Assembly (NCBI GenBank): GCA_003510135.1
Contig: DOKY01000015.1
Coordinates: 1 to 22,123 of the forward strand
Length of the DNA: 22,123 bases
DNA from: Pseudothermotoga sp.
Lineage (GTDB): Bacteria > Thermotogota > Thermotogae > Thermotogales > DSM-5069
Reading direction: 5' to 3'
The notes under the pieces were generated by a model, which was given only the letters and a program-made list of their open reading frames with translations, was not told the origin of the DNA and ran no database searches. Shown here piece after piece: positions 1-6,930 of this stretch (positions are counted from its first letter, which is position 1; each line of letters starts with the position of its first letter). The position numbers and the translations under genes are program-made.

Positions 1-6
1 AGACGA

Positions 7-1164
7 ATGGAGGGACCTTCGACGCACACTAAATTGAATCCCATTTCCATGAAGAGAGAGAACAAAAAATTGATTCTGAGGTACCTGATAGAGAGAGGAC
101 AAAGTAGCAGGATGGAAATTGTGCGTCACACAAAACTTGCCCAGAGTGCCATCTGGCGGATAATGAACGAGCTCGTGAACGAGGGACTCGTACAGGAGAG
201 AGGTTTCACTACGGGTAAAAGGAGAAAGCCTGTCATCTATGGTCCCACGAGATCTTTCATTACCTCGGTTGTGTACAACGTCGAGGTCCTGGAAACACTC
301 GTTGCAATCGGTTTCCTTGATGGTTCGTGGAAGGTCATCGAAAGATTTCCCACACCACCGAACTTTGAACTGTTCAAAGAGAGTGTGAAGATGTCATTCG
401 AAAAGATCATAAAGGAGAAAACCATCAGGAAGGATATCACAAAGATCGTATTTTCATTGCCGGGTATGGTCAACTACGAGAAAAAGCTTTTGATCTTCGC
501 GCCGAATTTGAGTTGGAAGAACATAGATTTTCAACAGGAGTTCGTGGATCTGAATATGGAAGTTTTTGTCGAAAACGATGCCAACCTTTCTCTTATGGCT
601 GAACAATTTTTCTCTCAGGATGTGAAGAGATCGAAGGTTGCGTTCTTTCTCTATTTCGGTGAAGGCATAGGTGGTGCGATCTCGGTGGACGGGAGCATCG
701 TCAGAGGAAAGAACTCCGCCGCGGGGGAAATCGGGCATGTGACATTCAACGGAGACAAAAACGAGATAGAAAGTTTTCTTTCCATTTCGAGGCTCATTGA
801 CAAGGTGCAAAAATGGGTCGGAAACAATGATAGCCCGCTGGAAGAAAAGTTTCAACGTTTAAAGCGTCTCTGGTTCATTGGACAAAGGGATGTGAAAAAA
901 ATCCTGGAGGATTACTTGCACCATGTCGCAGTTGTTCTCAGAGACCTTGTTTACTTTTTGAATCCCGATGTCATCATTTTGGGAGGATTGATAAACGACA
1001 TATACGAGACCTTTGGACCGTACATAAGAAGAGAACTGGAAACCATCACGGAAAAGGAGATACTGACAGGTGTGGTGATAAGAGATTCCATCTTCAAAGA
1101 AGTTCCACCATCCCTTGTTGGTGGTAACGTTTTGGTCATCGAGAATGTTTTGAAAACCCTATAA
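7..1164 (+). CDS. bglR: ROK-family transcriptional regulator of the beta-glucan operon (BglR-like)
   Basis: This is a sugar-responsive repressor of the NagC/XylR (ROK) type, with an N-terminal winged helix-turn-helix at about residues 17-70 (SRMEIVRHTKLAQSAIWRIM region) and a ROK sugar-binding domain from about 85 to the end. ROK features seen are the ENDAN segment and the AAGEIGH segment with H244. The kinase-type DxGGT phosphate loop is absent, and so is the CxCGxxGC zinc motif that normally follows GEIGH, where the protein reads FNGDKNEIES. It therefore should bind sugar without phosphorylating it and lacks the usual zinc site. It sits 33 bp upstream of the ABC operon and matches the position of TM0032 (BglR) in T. 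maritima, so control of this locus by a beta-glucoside is inferred. The start is uncertain. The frame is open to the window edge, and an internal ATG at 49 (MKRENKK) begins just before the HTH but has no clear ribosome site. Confidence 0.85.
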   Translation: MEGPSTHTKLNPISMKRENKKLILRYLIERGQSSRMEIVRHTKLAQSAIWRIMNELVNEGLVQERGFTTGKRRKPVIYGPTRSFITSVVYNVEVLETLVAIGFLDGSWKVIERFPTPPNFELFKESVKMSFEKIIKEKTIRKDITKIVFSLPGMVNYEKKLLIFAPNLSWKNIDFQQEFVDLNMEVFVENDANLSLMAEQFFSQDVKRSKVAFFLYFGEGIGGAISVDGSIVRGKNSAAGEIGHVTFNGDKNEIESFLSISRLIDKVQKWVGNNDSPLEEKFQRLKRLWFIGQRDVKKILEDYLHHVAVVLRDLVYFLNPDVIILGGLINDIYETFGPYIRRELETITEKEILTGVVIRDSIFKEVPPSLVGGNVLVIENVLKTL

Positions 1165-1197
1165 GAGGGGGGTTACACCATCCGAGGAGGTGGTTTC

Positions 1198-3009
1198 ATG
1201 AGGCGGTTCTTGGTGCTTCTTGTCTTGGCATTAACTGTGCTTTTGATCGCGCAGGTCACCATTCCAAGGGAGGAAACTGTCTACATCGCCGGTGCTCTCT
1301 GGGGGCCGGCAACGACATGGAACCTGTACGCACCACAGTCAACTTGGGGAACAGACCAGTTCCTGTTCGTCTCGGCGTTCCAGTACGATCTTGGAAGGGA
1401 CGCATGGATACCGTTCATCGCACAGAAGTACGAATTCGTCGATGACAAGACCATCAGAATCCACATAAGGCCCGAGGCGAAGTGGAGCGATGGTCAACCC
1501 ATCACGGCAGAGGACTTCGTGTACGCACTGGAGCTTTCGAAAAAGCTTGGTGTTGGACCAGGCGTTGGTTGGGACAACTACATTGAGTACGTGAAGGCGA
1601 TCGACACGAAAGTTGTTGAATTCAAAGCCAGAGAAGATGCGCTGAACTACTATCAGTTCCTCTCCTATTCACTCGGTGCTCAGCCGATGCCGAAGCATGT
1701 TTACTCCAAACTCGAAGCAGAAGGAACGATTAGAGACTGGGTCAACGATAAACCAGACGAACAAGTCGTCTCTGGTCCTTACAAGCTTTACTACTACGAT
1801 CCGAACATCGTCATCTACCAGAGGATTGACAACTGGTGGGGCAAGGACATCTTCGGACTGCCGAGGCCGAAATTCATCGGACACGTGATCTACAAAGACA
1901 ACCCGAGTGCGAGCTTGGCCGTGGAAAAAGGAGACGTCGACTGGGCTGGACTCTTCATACCAAGTGTATGGGAGATGTGGGAGAAGAAGAAACTGCCCAT
2001 CGGTACTTGGTACAACGAAAAACCATACTACTTGCCCGATGGCGTGGGATTTGTCTATCTGAACAACACAAAACCTGGGCTTTCCGATCCTGCTGTCAGA
2101 AAAGCGATTGCCCACGCAATACCTTACGAAGAAATGTTGGTCAAGGCCTACTTCGGTTATGGTAGTCAAGCGCATCCATCTATGGTCATAGACCTGTTTG
2201 AACCCAACAAGCAGTATATAAACTACGATCTTGCAAGAAAAACTTGGGGCACGAGTGATGGAAGGATACCATTCGATCTTGCGAAAGCAAAGAAGATCCT
2301 CGACGAAGCTGGTTACAAGGTTGGCAAGGATGGTATCAGAGTTGGACCAGACGGTAAGAAACTTGGTCCGTACACTATATCTGTTCCATACGGATGGACA
2401 GACTGGATGATGATGTGCGAAATGATCGCCGAGAATCTGAGAAGCATAGGCATCGATGTTGTCACAGAATTCCCAGACTACTCCGTCTGGGCAGACAGAA
2501 TGACTAAAGGAACTTTCGACATCATCATTTCCTGGAGCGTTGGTCCAAGCTTCGATCATCCGTTCAACATCTACAGGTTCGTGCTCGACAAGAGGCTTTC
2601 TGCACCAGTCGGTGAAGTGACTTGGGCTGGAGATTGGCAGAGGTACGACAACGATGAGGTCGTTGAACTATTGGACAGAGCCGTCTCGACGCTGGATCCA
2701 GAAGTTCGAAAGAACGCGTACTTCAGAATTCAAGAGATCATCTACAGAGATATGCCAAGCGTTCCAGCGTTCTTCACAGCTCATTGGTACGAGTACTCGA
2801 CGAAGTACTGGATCAACTGGCCGAACCAAGACAATCCGTACTGGTTCAGGCCTGCCCCGTGGCATGTGGACACTTTGCCAACACTGTTCGGTATCTCTCC
2901 AAAAAACAACCCGCAGCCTGTTCCAAAGTGGATAGAAACCACCGACAAAGGCGGAATGGGCGTACCAACCTCGAAGGTGTTTGAGGATCTTCAGTCCGCA
3001 AAGAAGTGA
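1198..3009 (+). CDS. bglE: ABC transporter substrate-binding protein, family 5, beta-glucan oligosaccharide (BglE-like)
   Basis: This 603-residue extracytoplasmic solute-binding protein belongs to the peptide/nickel/oligosaccharide class (SBP family 5, DppA/OppA fold). A hydrophobic signal segment (MRRFLVLLVLALTVLLIAQ) leads into the mature protein. Family signatures include the early WTF-like region (residues ~80-110, IRPEAKWSDGQPITAEDFVYAL), which is the classic SBP_bac_5 motif. In Thermotoga many members of this family bind oligosaccharides rather than peptides. The T. maritima counterpart TM0031 is reported to bind cellobiose and laminaribiose, and the neighbouring glucanase and beta-glucosidase genes support the same role here. 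The start ATG has GGAGG at 1186-1190, 7 nt away. It is followed by a stem-loop before the first permease gene. Binding specificity is inferred from context. Confidence 0.9.
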   Translation: MRRFLVLLVLALTVLLIAQVTIPREETVYIAGALWGPATTWNLYAPQSTWGTDQFLFVSAFQYDLGRDAWIPFIAQKYEFVDDKTIRIHIRPEAKWSDGQPITAEDFVYALELSKKLGVGPGVGWDNYIEYVKAIDTKVVEFKAREDALNYYQFLSYSLGAQPMPKHVYSKLEAEGTIRDWVNDKPDEQVVSGPYKLYYYDPNIVIYQRIDNWWGKDIFGLPRPKFIGHVIYKDNPSASLAVEKGDVDWAGLFIPSVWEMWEKKKLPIGTWYNEKPYYLPDGVGFVYLNNTKPGLSDPAVRKAIAHAIPYEEMLVKAYFGYGSQAHPSMVIDLFEPNKQYINYDLARKTWGTSDGRIPFDLAKAKKILDEAGYKVGKDGIRVGPDGKKLGPYTISVPYGWTDWMMMCEMIAENLRSIGIDVVTEFPDYSVWADRMTKGTFDIIISWSVGPSFDHPFNIYRFVLDKRLSAPVGEVTWAGDWQRYDNDEVVELLDRAVSTLDPEVRKNAYFRIQEIIYRDMPSVPAFFTAHWYEYSTKYWINWPNQDNPYWFRPAPWHVDTLPTLFGISPKNNPQPVPKWIETTDKGGMGVPTSKVFEDLQSAKK

Positions 3010-3014
3010 TCTAT

Positions 3015-3034
3015 CCGGCCCCGTCTGGGGCCGG
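3015..3034 (+). terminator. GC-rich intra-operon stem-loop after the binding-protein gene
   Basis: A perfect 8-bp stem, CCGGCCCC (3015-3022) and GGGGCCGG (3027-3034), closes a GTCT loop 6 nt after the bglE stop. Only a short imperfect T run (TTTACAATCT) follows. This suggests a partial terminator or a 3' mRNA-stabilising element. Either would leave the binding protein expressed above the membrane and ATPase subunits, as is common in ABC operons. The stem is seen directly; the effect is inferred. Confidence 0.7.
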
Positions 3035-3066
3035 TTTACAATCTCCCAAGAGGAGTGGAGAAAGAA

Positions 3067-4083
3067 ATGGCTTCCAAACCGTTGTTCAAGTTCCTTTTGA
3101 GACGTTTCATCTTTCTTTTGGTGACGTACATCGTTGCGACCACTATAGTTTTCATACTTCCGAGGGCGATCCCCGGAAATCCACTCGCTCAATTGCTTTC
3201 GAACCTTTCAAGACTGGCCCAAGCGAATCCAGAAGCCATAAGGGCTGCCGAGAGAACTTTGATGGCAGAGTTTGGGATCGACAAACCTCTGTTGGTTCAG
3301 TACGTGACGTTCGTTTTCAAAGCGTTGCGCGGTGATCTTGGAACTTCCATATCCTTCTATCCTCGAAAGGTTATAGACCTCGTCGTTCCTGTGATACCTT
3401 GGACGTTGGTTCTTCTTCTACCCGCAACACTCGTTGCGTGGATACTCGGTAACACCCTCGGGGCAATGGCAGCTTACAGACGAAACACGTGGATAGACAA
3501 AGGGGTTTTGACAACTTCCTTGATCGTTTCACAGATACCCTACTACTGGCTCGGAATGATATTCATTTTCTTCTTCGGCGTGAGACTCGGTTGGCTTCCC
3601 ACTCAAGGTGCCTACTCTCTGGGAACCATACCGAACCTGAGCTGGGGATTTTTCTTGGACGCTCTGAAACACTACGTGATGCCCTTCGCTTCAATCGTGA
3701 TCTCTGCGATGGGTGGCTGGGCGATAGGCATGAGGGTGATGGTTGTTTATGAACTTGGAAGCGATTATTCTTTGTTCTCAGAGTATCTTGGAATGAAAGA
3801 CAAGAGGATCTTCAAGTACGCCTTCAGAAACTCGCTTTTGCCACAGATAACGGGGCTCGCTCTGAGTTTGGGAGGAATCCTTGGAGGTGCTCTGATCACC
3901 GAAATCGTGTTCAACTATCCCGGCACGGGCTTTCTGCTCTTCAAAGCTCTGACAACGCTGGATTATCCGATGATACAGGGAATATTCGTCATTCTCATCG
4001 CATCGATCTATCTAGCGAACTTCATCGTGGATTTCTTGTACGCACTGATAGATCCGAGGATAAGACTCGGACAGGAGGAATGA
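3067..4083 (+). CDS. bglF: ABC transporter permease, OppB/DppB type (BglF-like)
   Basis: First inner-membrane subunit of the oligosaccharide importer. An N-terminal transmembrane segment (FLLRRFIFLLVTYIVATTIV) and the conserved PGNPL segment near residue 36 are typical of OppB/DppB proteins. A long extracytoplasmic stretch and several further membrane helices follow. The cytoplasmic EAA-type loop (EYLGMKDKRIFKYAFRNSLLP region) contacts the ATPases. The start is taken as ATG 3067 because GGAG at 3057-3060 lies 6 nt upstream. A GTG at 3055 in the same frame is possible, but its nearest purine run is almost touching it. The stop at 4081-4083 lies 3 nt before the next gene, whose ribosome site is inside this gene's end. 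Confidence 0.9.
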   Translation: MASKPLFKFLLRRFIFLLVTYIVATTIVFILPRAIPGNPLAQLLSNLSRLAQANPEAIRAAERTLMAEFGIDKPLLVQYVTFVFKALRGDLGTSISFYPRKVIDLVVPVIPWTLVLLLPATLVAWILGNTLGAMAAYRRNTWIDKGVLTTSLIVSQIPYYWLGMIFIFFFGVRLGWLPTQGAYSLGTIPNLSWGFFLDALKHYVMPFASIVISAMGGWAIGMRVMVVYELGSDYSLFSEYLGMKDKRIFKYAFRNSLLPQITGLALSLGGILGGALITEIVFNYPGTGFLLFKALTTLDYPMIQGIFVILIASIYLANFIVDFLYALIDPRIRLGQEE

Positions 4084-4086
4084 AGA

Positions 4087-4929
4087 ATGTTCGCGACGAT
4101 GATAAGGCCACTTTTCAAGAATAAAAAATTCATAGTAGGCATTTCGATATTCCTCTTCTTCTTGATGTTGGGCATTTTGGGACCTGTTCTTTACAGAGTC
4201 AGTCCCACCAAGATGACGTGGGATTACGAACAACCTCCTTCCGCTAAGTATCCGCTGGGTACGGACACGTACGGCAGAGATGTTCTGGCACAACTTCTCC
4301 ACGGCATTCGATCCTCCCTTTACATAGGTTTTCTTGCGGCGATCATTTCCTTGAGTATTGGAACTGTCGTTGGTAGTCTGGCGGCGGTGAAAAGAGGCAT
4401 TGTGGATGACACGTTGATGGCGATAACGAACATCGTTTTGACGACACCATCTATCCTCATAGCCATACTGATCGCGAGTTATCTGAGGATAAGAAGCATG
4501 GAAGTTGTCGCCGTGATCTTGGGGCTGTTCCAGTGGCCTTGGTTCGCGAGGGCGATCAGGGCACAGTTGATGAGTGTCATGTCGAGAGAGTACGTCTATC
4601 TCTCGATCATGGCGGGTTATTCGGACATGAGATTGGTGATAGAAGATTTACTGCCGACCATAGCCACCTACGCCTTCATGTCCTTCGTGCTCTTCATAAA
4701 CGGAGGCATAATGGGCGAGGCGGGTTTGAGTCTGATAGGTCTTGGACCCACGAGAGGAATTTCTCTTGGTTTGATGTTGCAATGGGCGGTGCTCATGGAA
4801 GCTGTGAGAAGAGGACTGTGGTGGTGGTTCGTTCCACCAGGAGTTGCCATCGTTGCTTTGACGGCGTCGCTCATGGTTATCAGTACGACGATGGATGAAG
4901 TTTTCAACCCGCGCTTGAGGGAGGAATAG
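4087..4929 (+). CDS. bglG: ABC transporter permease, OppC/DppC type (BglG-like)
   Basis: Second membrane subunit of the importer, 280 residues. It begins with a cytoplasmic N-terminus and a transmembrane helix (KFIVGISIFLFFLMLGILGPVLY). The OppC-family segment KYPLGTDTYGRDVLAQLLHG (about residues 54-73) follows, then five or so further helices. The EAA-type loop is around IMAGYSDMRLVIEDLLP, followed by the typical GEAGLSLIGLG segment near residue 210-220. The start ATG has AGGAGG at 4073-4078, 8 nt upstream. The gene is 3 nt from both flanking genes, which implies co-translation. The assignment to oligosaccharide uptake is from the locus, since the family as such also moves peptides and nickel. 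Confidence 0.9.
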   Translation: MFATMIRPLFKNKKFIVGISIFLFFLMLGILGPVLYRVSPTKMTWDYEQPPSAKYPLGTDTYGRDVLAQLLHGIRSSLYIGFLAAIISLSIGTVVGSLAAVKRGIVDDTLMAITNIVLTTPSILIAILIASYLRIRSMEVVAVILGLFQWPWFARAIRAQLMSVMSREYVYLSIMAGYSDMRLVIEDLLPTIATYAFMSFVLFINGGIMGEAGLSLIGLGPTRGISLGLMLQWAVLMEAVRRGLWWWFVPPGVAIVALTASLMVISTTMDEVFNPRLREE

Positions 4930-4932
4930 AGA

Positions 4933-5925
4933 GTGAACGAAGTATTGATGCGAATAGAAAACGCGAAGGCCTACTATAAATTGGAGAAAGTTTCCGTCAG
5001 GGCAGTGGATGGAGTTTCGTTCGAAATATTTGAAGACGAGGTCATCGGTGTGGTGGGTGAATCAGGTTGCGGAAAGACCACGCTTTCGAACCTCATTTCT
5101 ATGAACATCTTAAAGCCGCTAACTCTGGTCGAAGGCAAAGTGTTCATGAAGATCGACGGAAAATTCGAAGAGATCTCCTCCATGTCGAGGGAGGAAGTGA
5201 AGAAAAAACTTTGGGGAAAAGAGATAACCATCGTTCCGCAGAGCGCGATGAACGCTCTGATGCCGACGATAAGGATGGCAAAATACGTTGAACACCTGGC
5301 ACAGTCGCACGAACTGAATGGGAAAGAACTTTTGCAGAAAGCTGAAAAAAGATTTGAAGAAGTTGGCCTGAACCCACTTTGGTTGAAGAGATACCCATTC
5401 GAACTCAGTGGAGGCATGAGACAGAGGGCGGTCATAGCCATAGCGACGATTTTGAACCCAAAGCTTCTGATAGCAGATGAACCGACGTCTGCCCTCGACG
5501 TAGTCAACCAAAAGGTGTTCCTCAAAGTCTTGATGCAGTTGAAGAGAATGGGTGTTGTGAGGAGCATCATCTTCATAACGCACGACATCGCCACCGTTCG
5601 ACAGATCGCCGACAGGATTATCGTCATGTACGCTGGAAAGATCGTTGAGATATCCACCATGGAGAAGATATTGCAAAGACCCCTCCATCCATACACGAAA
5701 GGTCTGTTCAATTCGGTGTTGACGCCTGAACCTGAGGTCAGAAGAAGAGGCATCAGCGTGATTCCCGGCACGCCACCCAACTTGATAAATCCACCCAGCG
5801 GATGCAGGTTCCATCCCAGATGTCCACATGTGATGGAGGTGTGCAAGGAAAGAGAACCAGAGTTAAGAGAAGTTGAGGAAGGTTCAAAGGTGGCCTGTTT
5901 TCTGTATTCGGAGGAGAGAACATGA
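4933..5925 (+). CDS. bglK: ABC transporter ATP-binding protein, OppD/DppD type (BglK-like)
   Basis: First of two nucleotide-binding subunits powering the importer, 330 residues. Walker A is GESGCGKTT (residues 42-50), the Q-loop glutamine is near 103, the signature is LSGGM (158-162), Walker B is LLIADE (178-183) and the switch histidine is H217. The C-terminal OppD-type extension is present, with CRFHPRCPHVMEVC and a fourth cysteine (C291, C297, C304, C322). In some OppD proteins this cysteine set holds an iron-sulfur cluster. Whether it does here is inference. The start is GTG 4933, with GGGAGG at 4919-4924, 8 nt away; an in-frame ATG at 4948 is less well placed. The stop overlaps the next start as ATGA. 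Confidence 0.92.
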   Translation: MNEVLMRIENAKAYYKLEKVSVRAVDGVSFEIFEDEVIGVVGESGCGKTTLSNLISMNILKPLTLVEGKVFMKIDGKFEEISSMSREEVKKKLWGKEITIVPQSAMNALMPTIRMAKYVEHLAQSHELNGKELLQKAEKRFEEVGLNPLWLKRYPFELSGGMRQRAVIAIATILNPKLLIADEPTSALDVVNQKVFLKVLMQLKRMGVVRSIIFITHDIATVRQIADRIIVMYAGKIVEISTMEKILQRPLHPYTKGLFNSVLTPEPEVRRRGISVIPGTPPNLINPPSGCRFHPRCPHVMEVCKEREPELREVEEGSKVACFLYSEERT

Positions 5926-6728
5926 GCAGACTCGTGGTTGAAAACCTCACCAAGATATTCACCCTGGGGTTCTTCTCAAGAAAACGCATAGAGGCTGTGA
6001 AAAACGTTTCTTTCGAAGTCAAAGAAGGAGAAATTGTCTCACTCGTGGGAGAGAGTGGTTCTGGTAAGACAACAACCGCGAAGATGATCTTGAGACTCAT
6101 TCCTCCGACAAGTGGAAGGATCATCTTCGAAGGCAAAGATATCTGGAAAGACTTGAAAGATCATGAATCGATCAAAGACTTTCGAAGAAAAGTTCACGCG
6201 GTCTTTCAAGATCCGTTCGCGAGTTACAATCCCTTCTATCCAGTCGAAAGAACGCTTTGGCAAGCGATTAACCTGTTGGAGAAGAAACCTTCCAACAAGA
6301 AAGAAGCGTTGGAACTGATAAAAGAATCGCTCGTCAGAGTGGGGATAGATCCCAAGGATGTTCTGGGAAAGTATCCACACCAGATCTCCGGTGGACAAAA
6401 GCAAAGGATCATGATAGCCAGATGTTGGATCTTGAGACCTTTTTTGATAGTCGCGGACGAACCGACCTCCATGATAGATGCCTCGAGCAGAGGAGGGATC
6501 ATACAACTTCTGGAGGAGCTGAGAAAAGAACAGGGAACCTCCATCATATTCATAACCCACGATCTCGGGCTCGCTTACTACGTGTCTGACAACATCTTCG
6601 TGATGAAGGACGGAGAAATAGTGGAAAGGGGTCATCCAGACAAAGTGGTGCTCGAACCAACCCACGAGTATTCGAAGGTTTTGGTGGAGAGCATCCCGAA
6701 ACTCTACAGGAAATTGGAAGGTCTGTGA
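5922..6728 (+). CDS. bglL: ABC transporter ATP-binding protein, OppF/DppF type (BglL-like)
   Basis: Second nucleotide-binding subunit, expected to pair with the OppD-type partner encoded just upstream. Walker A is GESGSGKTT (43-51), signature ISGGQ (155-159), Walker B ends IVADE (E180) and switch histidine H213. The D-loop reads SMID instead of the more common SALD. At 268 residues it lacks the long C-terminal cysteine extension, so the pair is asymmetric, as in the Opp and Dpp systems. The start ATG overlaps the previous stop by 4 nt, and GGAGG lies at 5910-5914. The next gene begins 1 nt after its stop. Confidence 0.92.
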   Translation: MSRLVVENLTKIFTLGFFSRKRIEAVKNVSFEVKEGEIVSLVGESGSGKTTTAKMILRLIPPTSGRIIFEGKDIWKDLKDHESIKDFRRKVHAVFQDPFASYNPFYPVERTLWQAINLLEKKPSNKKEALELIKESLVRVGIDPKDVLGKYPHQISGGQKQRIMIARCWILRPFLIVADEPTSMIDASSRGGIIQLLEELRKEQGTSIIFITHDLGLAYYVSDNIFVMKDGEIVERGHPDKVVLEPTHEYSKVLVESIPKLYRKLEGL

Positions 6729-6729
6729 G

Positions 6730-6930
6730 ATGTTCACGCGCGCCATTTTGACCATCTTCGCCTGGGCGTTGGTGCTGGAGATTTTCGTACTGCTCTACTA
6801 TCTGTTGAAAGGTACAAGGCCTGTCGAGTTCTACGTGAACCTCGGCTTGATGATCTTCACAGTCTTATTTCTGTCTTTCTTCATTTTTCGGGAACGAAAG
6901 AGGAGGGATGAGGATGATAAACGTGGATGA
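6730..6930 (+). CDS. Small two-helix membrane protein of the beta-glucan operon (TM0026 position)
   Basis: A 66-residue protein of unknown function. Two hydrophobic helices (about residues 4-26 and 35-53) are joined by a short polar turn (KGTRPVEFY). It ends in a highly charged tail (FRERKRRDEDDKRG), which would be cytoplasmic by the positive-inside rule. It starts 1 nt after the ATPase stop and its 3' end overlaps the beta-glucosidase start by 17 nt, so translation looks coupled. T. maritima also has a small uncharacterised gene (TM0026) at this place, which argues that it is real. It could help transporter assembly or be unrelated to it; the sequence does not decide. Confidence 0.75.
   Translation: MFTRAILTIFAWALVLEIFVLLYYLLKGTRPVEFYVNLGLMIFTVLFLSFFIFRERKRRDEDDKRG

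Noticed and set aside
1669..2559. 296-residue minus-strand open frame inside the binding-protein gene
   Set aside because: It is a shadow of the plus-strand gene, which has signal peptide, family motifs and a ribosome site; the antisense protein has no recognisable features.
4974..5846. 290-residue minus-strand frame opposite the OppD-type ATPase
   Set aside because: It is antisense to a gene with complete Walker A, signature and Walker B motifs.
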